Assembly: GCA_027923505.1 (NCBI GenBank)
Contig: BROI01000005.1
Coordinates: forward strand, 434,001-498,000
Direction of reading: 5' to 3'
Origin: Mayamaea pseudoterrestris
Taxonomy: Eukaryota; Bacillariophyta; Bacillariophyceae; Sellaphorales; Sellaphoraceae
DNA: 64,000 nucleotides
In this document: positions 20,937 to 31,281 of the stretch, piece by piece
Layout of the letters: each line of letters begins with the position of its first letter
Position numbering within the stretch: the first letter of the stretch is position 1
Translations under genes and position numbers: made by a program
The notes under the pieces: model-generated
Database searches by the model: none
Told to the model about the DNA's origin: nothing
Seen by the model: the letters and a program-made list of their open reading frames with translations, nothing else

Positions 20937-22122
20937 CTATCCAAACCACTTTGGCTTCTTCGTAGCTTTCTTGCTCGCATCACTGCTATTGCTGCTCGCC
21001 GCATCGCCCATTCTAGGATTGCCTCCCATCATGCGCTGCAACAGTGCTTCCTCTCGAGAGACTATTGTGGTCTGTTTGCCATCCTTTGCATCCTTGTTCA
21101 ATGCTACACCCGCACCCGCACCTTCTGCGCTTCTCGCGTCTACAACCGCTTTCCCAACTGGAAAATCCATAGTTCGCACCATGAACAAGTGGGATTGAAG
21201 TTGGAGCACCGCAGAGCTAAACACCTTGGCCGCCGGCACCAAGCCTTCCTGCTCGAGCGTGAGGTTATCGTCTAATACTCGCCGTGGCGGCGTAAGAAAC
21301 AAATCAAACAGTGGCAGTGATATCAACGGGGCAGTCCCGTCCATGGCAACATCTCCATCCACGTCAATTGCCGTCGATGATGCACTGCATTACATCACTC
21401 GAGAAGAACATTCCTTTGATTAAATTTCTGACTGCTCCCACTGCTTACGCAAGAATTTTCCAACCAACTTGATTCCATTTGGAAATTGTATTGTAACGGT
21501 AGCTTGTTTGTAGACGCGCTGGCGCTCCAATGTTTTTAAATCGCGCATGGCCTTGGTTGAAAATTGCTCACGCTCCCTTGCCGCAACCATTTGCCGTTGC
21601 AGTCGCTGTGCAATCAAAGACGCGTCGGATCCAGTGGATGCAGAAGTTTCGTTCCCAGAAATAAAAATATCTTCTTGATTATTGTTGCTTGGGATGGGCA
21701 TGGCTTGTCCAGGATGCAGCGCCATCCAATTAGGCGGTATATTTGCGAGCAGCCTTTCCAGCTCCTCCTTTTGTTGCTGTAGTTTCAACAGGCGCTTGGC
21801 TTCCGTCGGTGAAATGTAATTCACGTCTGGTTTGACGTCTCTAAGTCCAGCGGCGTGCGCGTTGGCATCAAAGCGATGACCCGCGTATATTGAATGAAAA
21901 GTTAGACCACCGGTACTAGCTGCTGCTGATTGCGAACCATTGAGTGTGCATGCGTAATCGTTGAGGCGCAATCAAGGAGCAATTGATTCGACTGATCGTG
22001 CAAATCTCGAATGGCCTGAGTTTGTAAGAGTCGACGTGCCGTGAGTAAATGGTTGGTGCTTTCATTGACCAGGTAAACAAGTCGTTTCGCCAACGCGATT
22101 CAAGCAACGGCGGATCCGACAT
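20937..22122 (-). CDS. UBX-domain protein, UBXN6/UBXD1-like (p97/Cdc48 cofactor)
   Basis: The C-terminal UBX fold is split by an intron. The upstream exon (21420-21971 frame) ends with ATVTIQFPNGIKLVGKF, the first UBX strands. The downstream exon (20937-21362 frame) resumes with LPLFDLFLTPPRRVL and the following helix/strand. This LFTTPP-type element is typical of UBXN6, UBXN1 and FAF1. UBX domains bind the N-domain of the p97/Cdc48 ATPase in ubiquitin-dependent protein handling. A donor at FL|gtaagc is clear. The exact acceptor (near 21340-21390) and the 5' structure (ATG at 22122 or an unlisted intron near 21920-22000) are not resolved. A helical stretch KRLLKLQQQKEELERLL precedes the UBX. 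The C-terminus is Lys-rich (KKATKKPKWFG). Confidence 0.65.
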
Positions 22123-22668
22123 GACTTGAATCCGCGTGCTAGAAGAAAATCGACGCCTCCTCGTCTAGCGATGATCTTCTGCTGAATGACTTTATTATCC
22201 ATTGAGCGTCCGAACCTGTCATCGGCTGGCTTGGAAATATTATTGTCAAGAATCCTACATGAAGGTATTCAATGTGGACTTCCGTTATGCATCAAAATTG
22301 CCTGAAAGGAGAATGTCAAGGGCAGCGTCCAATGCCGCGTATTGCAGATATGATGAAGGAGCATCAAACAATCGTAGAAGCTTCCTGGAGTGTAACTTTG
22401 AAGTGTGAGTTTATGTGCGTTTACTGTTTTATTACTGTAGTTGAAAGTAAAGGAAGCGTAACGATAACGAGCCGCGGCACCATGGTCGTGTATTAGACGG
22501 ATGAAAACCAGTTACGGGAGTGAAAGGGCTCAGTACCCGTCGTTGGCGCATCGCCATGGATGCAGTAGCGACACAATGACGATGAGCACGCAAGCAACTT
22601 GTTTCATCTTGCAGCTACTATTTGTGCTATCATCTAGCATTTATTCTATAGGCGTGGAATTATTGAAT
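22123..22668. other. Start of a stretch with disturbed reading frames
   Basis: No intact gene. Short coding-like pieces on the plus strand break into each other's frames. The stretch probably contains the leader of the nucleoporin-like gene that follows. Confidence 0.35.
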
Positions 22669-25600
22669 ATGTCGGAAGAGCCTGGAAAGCGCGCGAAGAA
22701 TGAGAAGATTCGAGGACGCGGTTTCCCTCTATTTTAACACCGTACGGCTCGCGCAGCGCCACTGCTGCCGGCGAGGAAGAAGCATGGAGTGTTGCGGGAC
22801 CGCGAGGGTGTCCGCCGAAAGACTCAAGGATCATTGCTGGACAAAAGCGCATGCAGTTTGGCGTGCGCCTGGGCGACGGAAGCGGGCTCCTGCTATTTTT
22901 GGTGGAGCAGCTGAGCGTGCGTGCGAATCTGCGCGGTTGACGCAGTAACAACGCTTGCCATTGACAATCGCGAAACGAGCGCCGCTTCGACCTTACGCCC
23001 GCACGTCAAGGATCCCGCAATGCTTTGATGCTGGCGGGTCGTCATTCGATGGCGACCAGTGGCGCGAATGCGACCAACATCTCCGCCAATATGCGCCTGC
23101 CGGGTGATGACCGCACTCCAAAGTATCCGCGATTGTCGCCCCAAAATCTTCTTCAATAACCAAGCGACTCCAATATTGCGCGCTAGTGTAGAAAGTTTGA
23201 TGAAGCAGCATCCGCGAGCGCGTTTCGGAAACGGATCGGATCATTCCCATGGAGAAGAGCCACGTGGACTTGACGCAAATGGAAACTAATTAGCAGCCAT
23301 TTCCGCCTTGATAGGCCCCAAAACCAATACTTAGGTTGGGAATATTATTTGGTTCGGGAAAGAGACGAGGATCGAACAGCCGAAAAGCGCCATCGCAAGA
23401 CCGATGCTAGCTATTTGATGACGATGATCATCGCATGGGCCAACAGCGTCGAAAGCCTACCTCCGCCGCACCACCATGATGAAGCAGACATGACGACACA
23501 GAAGACGACGATGATGATGATGATCGTCCTGCAGCAGGCGGAACGCAACCCCAGGCGGTGCTGACGACGCTACCTTGTTTGCTGATCCTGCCAGTCATTT
23601 GGGTTGAACGACTCGATGGATAATGGAACACGTTGTTTTCGCGCGACACCGACGACAAGAATTCTGGACCCTCCGCGCTCAAATTCATCCTTCATTGTGC
23701 CCAATGCCAACGGCGACTGGTGTTGCGCATACACTCTGGAAGATACGATTCAAGATGCGGATCTCGTTGAGCGCCAAGCCAAAGAGAGAGTTGAGAAGAG
23801 ACGCGAACGCAAGCGCCGCACAAAGTCTAACTTTACGGTCGATCAGATGGATGGCGAAGACGAAGATGACGAGAAACAGAAATTACCATTGGCGGCTCTT
23901 TTCAAGCTTCCGCCTGGTGTTTTCACATGCACCGAGTGCAGGGCGCCAAGTTTACCAAACGCGACTGACGGCGATGTGGCGCGTGGAAATGCCATAATTG
24001 TTCGAAGATAAACATCAAGGATTCGACCTCTTTGTCAGGATTGTGGTGCGCCGGAAGCCTGATAATTTGACAAGGTGCACCTAAGGCGAGCCACTGAAGC
24101 AGCGCCGACAAATATTGTGGCAGGTGCATCTGCTTCTTCCGGAATCTCATTTGGGAAGCAGTTCTGCGGCACCGACCGCTTCGTTTACTCGGATCTGGCG
24201 CCGCGCCCGTCGACGGGCGGCTTCCAATTTGGTGCAGTGAATGAGGGCGGCCTCTACCACTGGCAGCTTCCTGGCTGGCGGGTTTTCGATTTGGTGCTCC
24301 TGCAGAAAGTGGTGCGACGCCGCCGACAAGTTTTACGTTTGAAAATTCGTTAGCGCAAAGTCGAGTACCGCAGCAGCGCAGCGCCGAGTGGGGTTTACCT
24401 TCAACCCTGCTCCTGTGTCAACACCATCCGAGAGCACGACAGACCGCTTCGTCTTTTAGCTTCGGTGCTGCTGCCAATCAGTCGAAGCAAAGGCAGTGTC
24501 TTCAGGAGTGCACCTTTTAGCGGTGGCCGCAACAAACACGAAAAGCTCCAGCGGCGTCTTCGTCCGCTGCCAATGAACGATTTTCGGTCGCGCCAGCGAG
24601 CTCCGGATTTCGATTTTTCCCGTTTTCGCTGGCGCTGCACAACACCTGCCTTTGCTTTTGGAAGCGGGACAATGAGACAACGTGTATCTCCCGCAACTGC
24701 GTGAGCGCACAGGAGCATCGCTAAACAGTCCAAGATCAAACGGCTTTGCGTCCAGTTCCATCCGGTCGGTTTCCAGATGCGAGTCATGGCAGATAACGGA
24801 GGTTGTCAATGGCAACCGACAACGCCTCTGACTGCAACTGACGAAGGGCTGCTCCACCAGCACCGGAGTGCCATTTGCGTTTTGGTGCTGATAACAATCT
24901 TCTGTGCAAGCGGCCTTTGGAGGTTTAGCGCAGTGGGTTCGACTGCAAACGACGAGGGCAGCCGCCAAGAGAAGCGCAAAGATAGCGATCAAACTAACAG
25001 AGTCGATCTCGTCGTCAAACGCATGGGGCATCTCTAGAAGGTGTTTCGAGCACAGGTCCAGGCGTCTTTACTTTTGGCCAGTCCAACTGAAGAACTCAGG
25101 TGCTCCATCGACGACACATCGTTCATGTGTTGAAGAAGCTGTATCGACAGAAACAGCATCTCAGAGCAATGCGTCTGCATTCGGAATGTTTTCAACAACT
25201 GGTGGTAACGACAAAGTGGCACCTTGCAGGTCTAACTCCTACAACGCTGCGCCTGTGCAGCTCGGAGCTAACTTTTCGAATTTCGCCTTTTCACAGCCGC
25301 CGTGCGGCCTTCAATGGTTTCGTTCTGGTGCAGCCTGCACCGGACCGAGTCCCGTTTGAATTTGGGTCTGCTACATCCTCTTGTTCCGCCACTCCTTTTC
25401 AGCCGCGCCAGCTCCTGGAGGTTGCACAGGCAGCTCCAGCTCCTTTTGCCGAGGGGGCGAATGTCGGTGGCGTTCGGCTCTGCTCCAGCGCCTGCTCATG
25501 TCGCTCCTCTGGTTTGGCCTCAGCTCCGAACCAGCGCAAGCAAACCTTTCCACCATCTGGCTGCGAACGAACAACGCAGGAGCTACAACATTTGGCACTG

Positions 25601-25814
25601 CGCCTGGCCTCGGCAAACATCGCAGATGTTCTCGGTGGTGGCACTGTCCTGCAGCAGGAAGCTCCAGTTTGGTGGCAACGCGGCAAATCCTAACGGCGGC
25701 GCAGCGGCAAGCGTGTGTAACAACTGTCCCGGCGCGGCTCCTGCGCGTTTCCTGCTCTCTTCTGTCTGCAGAATTGTCAAAGCCAAGCGCCCAGGTGGTG
25801 TTGTTCGTCGCTAA
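22669..25814 (+). pseudogene. FG-repeat nucleoporin with RanBP2-type zinc finger, many frame changes
   Basis: Plus-strand coding signal runs from about MSEEPGKRAKNEK (ATG 22669) to KAKRPGGVVRR (stop 25814), but the frame switches many times. Near 23970-24060 a RanBP2-type zinc finger can be followed across frames (W-K-C, then N-C-S-K-I-N, then C-Q-D-C-G-A-P). From 24.2 kb onward there are repeated FG boxes (GFQFGA, FSFGAAA, FAFGSG, QFGGNA, FEFGSA) in all three frames. The basic end is the kind seen on basket nucleoporins that bind importins. Together these suggest a Nup153/Nup1-like protein of the nuclear pore basket. Because the motifs stay sharp while the frame breaks very often, sequence error is at least as likely as real decay. 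Exon structure cannot be drawn. Confidence 0.55.
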
Positions 25815-26699
25815 GACTACCGGTAGTAGTCAGAAATTGAAGCGTAGGTGATTTTGGTTGTGTGTAAGCGACAAGATTGATTTGCCTTCCTTGAAATATG
25901 CAAATTTTTTGTTATGATTCAATACAATTATACAATATTGTTTAACCTAAACCGTTGGTAAAAGCGAATTGTGAATCAAAATAGGTAAAATGTACTGCGC
26001 TTTGTAGTCGTCGATTCGTCACTGATCTCAGTTTATTGCAAACCTTCTTGGCCTTTTGAACGGCAAGCTCAGCAAGCTAACTTGTCGGTCTTCGTCAGAA
26101 AAGCGAATTACATTATCACGATTGGCTCGCTACGACGCTCGCTCAGCAGTCCCTGTATTCTTTCGCAATCGTTCACAGCCGATTTTCGTAGCAATTTGTT
26201 TCGCGCATCGCGTCAGTGGTACATCATCTTCCAAGCGACGTGTTCCCGAATTCTAGCGTTCGCTTTTTGCATTTGGTTGGATCGCACTCGGGCCCACAAA
26301 CGCTGCGGGATACAGCGGTCACATACCACGATCCCGATCCTCATCCATTGCTGCGTAACTGCAACGCGAAATTCATCCGATCTTGCAACTAAAGTCGGCT
26401 GCCAAACGATTCGGGCACGCGAGTAGTGGCACTCGGCGACAACCAAATTGTTCCAAGGCGATGGAATAACTGATGCAACAACCCAACGGGAATGAAACGT
26501 TTGCGTGACTCCGCAACTTTTTGGATCGTAGCCGTTACTTTGACGTAACCACTTTGGCTACCACAATTGACGATAATACGCTTTGCAAACCGACGTGCGT
26601 TGTGACAATTCTGACGCCACCTGGAACGGGGCCACTGGTACGCCGAGTCCTGCCAAACCATCCGATGATGCGAAACTTGATTCGTCGCGCTCCCATCAA
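25815..26699. other. AT-rich spacer and uncertain 3' part of the GH16 gene
   Basis: An AT-rich stretch (25830-26080) follows the nucleoporin stop. From about 26.2 kb short minus-strand pieces may be a C-terminal extension of the GH16 protein, but I cannot support a domain there. Confidence 0.35.
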
Positions 26700-27772
26700 C
26701 GCATTAATTGGTCCCTTGCAACGTCCAAGAGATTTGCAGAGACGCATAGTCCAACAGTGCGCATTTGCGGAAAACAACGGCATTGCGTCGGAAACCCCGG
26801 CCAGCTTCCACCAACGGCAAACATTGAGTATAGTGGGAACCGTCAAATGGCAAGGGCGAAACAACGGGCTACACTAGTCAGGGTTTCAAGAAGAGACGTG
26901 CGCATCGACGGACCAGCTAATTTTGCCGGAGCACCAGTCGCAACGGCAAACTCATGAAAGCTGTCGGGGAAAGTGTTTCATTTTGCAAGCAACTCCACAG
27001 CAGAACCTTGATGCTTATTGTACGAAAAACCCATGCCGGTCCATAATAAGCGTTCCAAAGGGGGCGTCGATGGGTCCTTGCCAGCCGTAGCCAAGATCAA
27101 TTTCGCCAGACTTTGGCCACAGTTCGAAGTTACTGCGTTCGTGGCAACAACCAGAAAGCTGGCCAAATAACGTTGCCATTTGCGAATCTTGATAGAGGCT
27201 TCCAAACGACCGTACTGAAGCAGCCGAAGGAGTCCTGGTGCGAATGCGTCCGATGTCTATGGCTTGCCGCCGACTGTTTCCTGGGCGCCCCTCGATCACT
27301 TGGGCGGCCGCTGCTGACCTTGACGTTATCGGGCTGATTAACCACTCCAACTCGGGTTCCCCAGCCACTGGGCAAACCATTTTCAGTGCCGTCGTCTGTC
27401 TGATAGGCCCACTTTGACGTATCGAGCATTGCCGGAGAATGTTCATCGCTCCAGGTCAATCTAAGAACGCTGCTGCTGGCTGGAACGCTCTGCACCGAAA
27501 CGACAGCTTCCCCCCCAAGATCGGCATTCTCGTCTCACAAATATCAGCCGCATACACGCAGGGAAGGAAACTCGCCGCTCACCGTTGCCGCGGGCGGATC
27601 GTTGATCCAGCGCCAGGTTGGCTTGCACCCATGTCGGCCGCGCGCACCGCAGCTTACGCGCCGCGAGTATCCGTCGCCTGGTGGTTTCCGACAAGCAGGG
27701 ACATGATGAACAAAGATCGTCTGCAGTAGCAAGTGGAAGAAAAATACAGTAGGAGGTCGATTGAAGGATCAT
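26700..27772 (-). pseudogene. Secreted GH16-family beta-glucanase-like gene with many frame changes
   Basis: The ATG at 27772 opens a signal-like segment (MILQSTSYCIFLPLATA) followed by Cys pairs. Then come, in alternating frames, LRLTWSDE, LDTSKWAYQTDDGT, LPSGWG, NQPDNVKVSSGR, IWPAFWLLPR, LWPKSGEIDL and GWQGPIDAPFGT, with VAVGGSWPGFP near 26800. The order and content are those of glycoside hydrolase family 16. SGEID carries the catalytic acid pair region, so the enzyme would cleave beta-1,3 (laminarin-type) glucans outside the cell. Within some 400 bp about eight single-base frame changes are needed, yet the residues between them are well kept. This argues for uncorrected sequence rather than an old pseudogene. 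As given, no intact product is encoded. Confidence 0.6.
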
Positions 27773-29582
27773 GGCGTTGTTGATTTTCGTTCGATAAGCC
27801 ATAGCGCTCATATATCTTCCCTCGTCTTTCGATTCAATGATACGATGATTGCTCGAAATCCTGTCAAATTTTTAACCTCTACCGTCGCGTGGTTATGTTT
27901 CGTGAAGCGAATGGCCAGGTGGAAATTCCTTGTCGCACCAGGAGGGGTCAACGAAGGAAATGATCCGCCGGTCCGGTAAGCTGTTATCGGCTTCCTTGGA
28001 CAAGGACACTTGATGCGCCTCCTTCTGATCAGCTGATTCTTCGTTGAAAGTTAAAGTGGACACATTTTCAACCAATCACTACAAGACCAAAGAAAAGTTG
28101 TTCAGAGTCTTTTGAAGTCCTAAAAGCTCCTCGCACCTTTCTCCGGACTCTTCCAACGCTCACTGGAGGACGATTTGTTAAACGGCGGAGGGAACGGCAT
28201 GAGTCAGCAAAGTAATATCCACGTCGCTGAAAATCTGTCAAAGTCATGCGGTCATCAATCGTGCACGATCGATTGCACCAATCAGCCTTGCGGCGGGACT
28301 GTGAATGACGGTATACCATTGCGTCTTTAATATGTCGCAACGTGGATCACCTTGAACCGATCGCCAACCATGGAGAGTTTGCAAAAACGTTTTGCCCCGC
28401 TCTGTGGGCTTTCAGATAATTCTTCTCGCGCCTTTCAATTCTACCATGTTCTCTGGATAAAGGTGTAGTGCAATGGCTGGTTGTTCTATTTGCGATCATG
28501 CTTGCAAGATCTTTATTATCCGGGAACAATGGCCAATACTATCGGGTGATCCATTGCCACCACAATGGTTTAACGAGACGGGCGTTGACGAGAACAGTTT
28601 CATCGTCAAAGATTGAAATCTACTACTTCCAAAATAGACTCGCCTCCCGTTATAATTATTCTTGAGCTTCCTCGATCAGGCTCAACGTGAATACTTTGAA
28701 TGCAACAATTATCGATCCGCTCACCGAGCTGTGATGCACCTGAACTCCGTCGCACTCCACGCTTTCCCCTGCCTTGAACGCACCTGCAGGATCCACTGCG
28801 TCCATCCAACCTACTATGAAGGCAGTTCCTCCTTTCCAAAACTGCAAAAGCAATATTCAGAAGTTTGGAGTCAATTTGGTGTTGAATCACAGGATCCATA
28901 CGCGTGGTTTCTTCCGCAGGAATTTGCTTGATCATTGTGCAAGCACATCCGAAAGCGAAATGGATTATCAACGCGCGATCCCTCTGCCAAACGATGGGCG
29001 ACGAACGTTCTCGCACTGGAACACCGACACGCATCGACTACTGACGGCGTACAATATTCCGAGATATTCTCGAGCAATCAAACCGGACGTGGTTGGCATA
29101 GCAACAACTACACGGCAGACATGGCGCACCCTGACGTTCCGAAAACTGGACGGCCGACCTTTTGTACTGGAGCTTGTCACGAAGTCGCTTGCTCCTCGCG
29201 CATGGGACGTTCGGCGAGTACCTACGACGACTGGAGGCGCTCGCGCAAGTTCATACCGTCATGTTAAGCTGGTAGTGGGCAAACAGGGAGTATTTCCAAC
29301 GATCGCACGATCTAAAAGTCGCTCAATGTCGATGATGTGCGATTGCGGCTCACATGTTGGCGGATGTTTTCCTGGAGCAGGTGGCGGACTGCTGGATGTT
29401 TGATGGAAATGCGCTTGACAATGATTGGAAGGACTTTTCCCTTGTATGATATTGACCGTACAAAATTGTGAAGTGTACGTATGCGAATTATGGTGTCGTC
29501 TTGGCCCACCAGTCCAATCAATCACTCCTCTTGTATTGTATGCAAACAGTTGTAATATAATAATGTTGCGTTGCTGTTTTAC
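27773..29582. other. Stretch with coding-like fragments, no gene resolved
   Basis: Within 28.6-29.4 kb several coding-like fragments appear in different frames, for example FGVESQDPYAWFLPQEF and LEQVADCWMFDGNALD on the plus strand, without one open gene. It continues the frame-disturbed block. A plus-strand reading of 28774-29403 is open for 209 codons, but its content does not match a family that I know. Confidence 0.35.
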
Positions 29583-31281
29583 TTTAGCGAAAGCCGATTG
29601 GGCCACTTCCTCTTGAAACGGCACTTGCGTAACAGTCGTCGCCGACGGCTGCCACGGTGGTGGTTGCTTTGGCGCCATGTTCGCCAACTCTTTACGTCTG
29701 CTTGCGTGACGGCATCAATCGCTCGCCGGTCGTGTGAATGTCCTCCCGCTTGTTGTACGTCAATATTTGACGACCCAAATCCTCAAACAGTACCAGCCGC
29801 GATTCGAGCTGCGTCAAAACATTGCACTTCAACATGTTCCTCGCTCGACTCAATTCCTCGTCGGAAACAGGTTCCACCGCAAGTCGCGCCAAGTGCTCTG
29901 CAAACACTTGCACCATTTCTCGTGCCTTGTGCGGAACTGTTGATCCGCTAATGCCCCAAACTCCCGACTCATCATGGAATGATGTGAACGCTTCCGCACT
30001 TTCGGCCCACGAGTATCGATTCAACACTTGACGATACAATCTGCTGTACATGCCCTTGCCTGGTCCACCAGCTGAAAATGAGTTTCCACCACCCAGCAAT
30101 GTCTGCAAGACGCACGCTGGCACGAGACTGTCCGTATGCCATCCGCCCACGTGCAAGCCAACTGCAACGTTGGTCAATCCTTCCGTCGTCGGGAGTGTCC
30201 GACGATCCTCTCCACCCCGATATATTGATGGAGTTGTAGCAGCAATCGCTGCATTTTTGGCTTGTTTCAAATGACCAAAGTGCTTGTCGGCCAATTCCAG
30301 TAGATACTCGTGGCGAACACCTGCGCCAGCAATCACAAGACTATTTGGATTGGAGAGCATGTGTCGTTCCCAGTAGCTATTAACAAGGTCTGGCGTCAAA
30401 TTGTGCAAACTTTGTGGCGTTACCAAATGTGGCTGCCCCAGCTGCTGATCAATTCCATATGCCGCCGCTTGGAGTGCTTCGCCAAGTATTAATTGCGGCG
30501 GCATGTCCATGGCTTGATACTCTAGCGCCTGCTTGGCATGATCCACCTCCTCCTGCGTGAACTGCGGCTTTAACAAAACTTGCTGAAGCAGCTCCATGGC
30601 CTTGTCAACGTTAGGACGCAGCAAGTCAATGCAGTAGAGTGACTGCTCGCGTCCCGTATTGACAAAGCGCGTCGCTCCCAAGTCTTGCAGCAAGTGCTGA
30701 ATCTCCAGCGCCGAGTATAGTTCCGTTGAGCCAAAGGCCAGAACTTCCAGCAAATTCGTGACTCCAGACTCTTGTGCTGTTTCAAGTCTACTCGAGACGC
30801 CGCAAACGATGCCAATGCAGCTGACTTGTCCGTATGTTTCCTGCGAAACGACACGTACGCCATTTGCTAGTTGCGTCACTTGAACTTTCGGCGTCTCCAA
30901 TTGATCAGCTGGAACATTGTTTGGGATATGAGACGGAACTGATTTTGTAATGGGAAGAGCAGTCTTTAATGAAAGCTGTGAGAGTGACTTTTGTTGCTTT
31001 GTCCGAAGAGCCTCTCGTTCTGTGGCGGCCATTGCATTGGAATCGTCAAAGGGGTCGCGAGGATCCGGCGCTTGATATACTTTTTGGCTCGGTTGCTGCT
31101 TGGACGCTTCAATTGCCGTTGTTTTGGTAATTTCTGGAGGTTCACTGGCCCATGGATACTCGTAGCTGCTGTAAGTGCTTAACGATGCGCGTTTGGATAG
31201 GAAAGAACTTTTTCCAAAGAATCGAGCTTGAGGTTTGCTCCTCGATAAAATGGCTCTAGCGGCGCGATTTGAAATTCTCAT
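29583..31281 (-). CDS. Mitochondrial processing peptidase alpha subunit (3' end frame-disturbed)
   Basis: The frame from the ATG at 31281 encodes a basic Ser/Arg-rich mitochondrial presequence, then an M16-family fold. It starts QVTQLANGVRVVS and ends with the glycine-rich loop GGGNSFSAGGPGKGMYSRLY typical of alpha-MPP. The HxxEH zinc motif is absent, as expected for alpha, which binds precursors while the beta subunit cuts presequences in the matrix. The open frame runs to 29692 (529 aa). Near 29718 the expected IDAVTQADV continues in another frame, and from about 29688 ELANMAPKQPPPWQP and VPFQEEVAQSAFAK in a third, ending near 29583. So the natural end is about 35 codons farther and two single-base frame changes lie in the last 130 bp. 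These mark the edge of the disturbed block. Confidence 0.85.

Noticed and set aside
28774-29403. A 209-aa plus-strand gene
   Set aside because: It is open but lies in the frame-disturbed block, is low in recognisable motifs, and overlaps coding-like pieces in the other frames.
29676-29687. A separate minus-strand gene starting MAPKQPPPWQP
   Set aside because: The ATG is the Met inside ELANMAPKQPP, which continues MPP alpha after a frame change; it is not a gene start.
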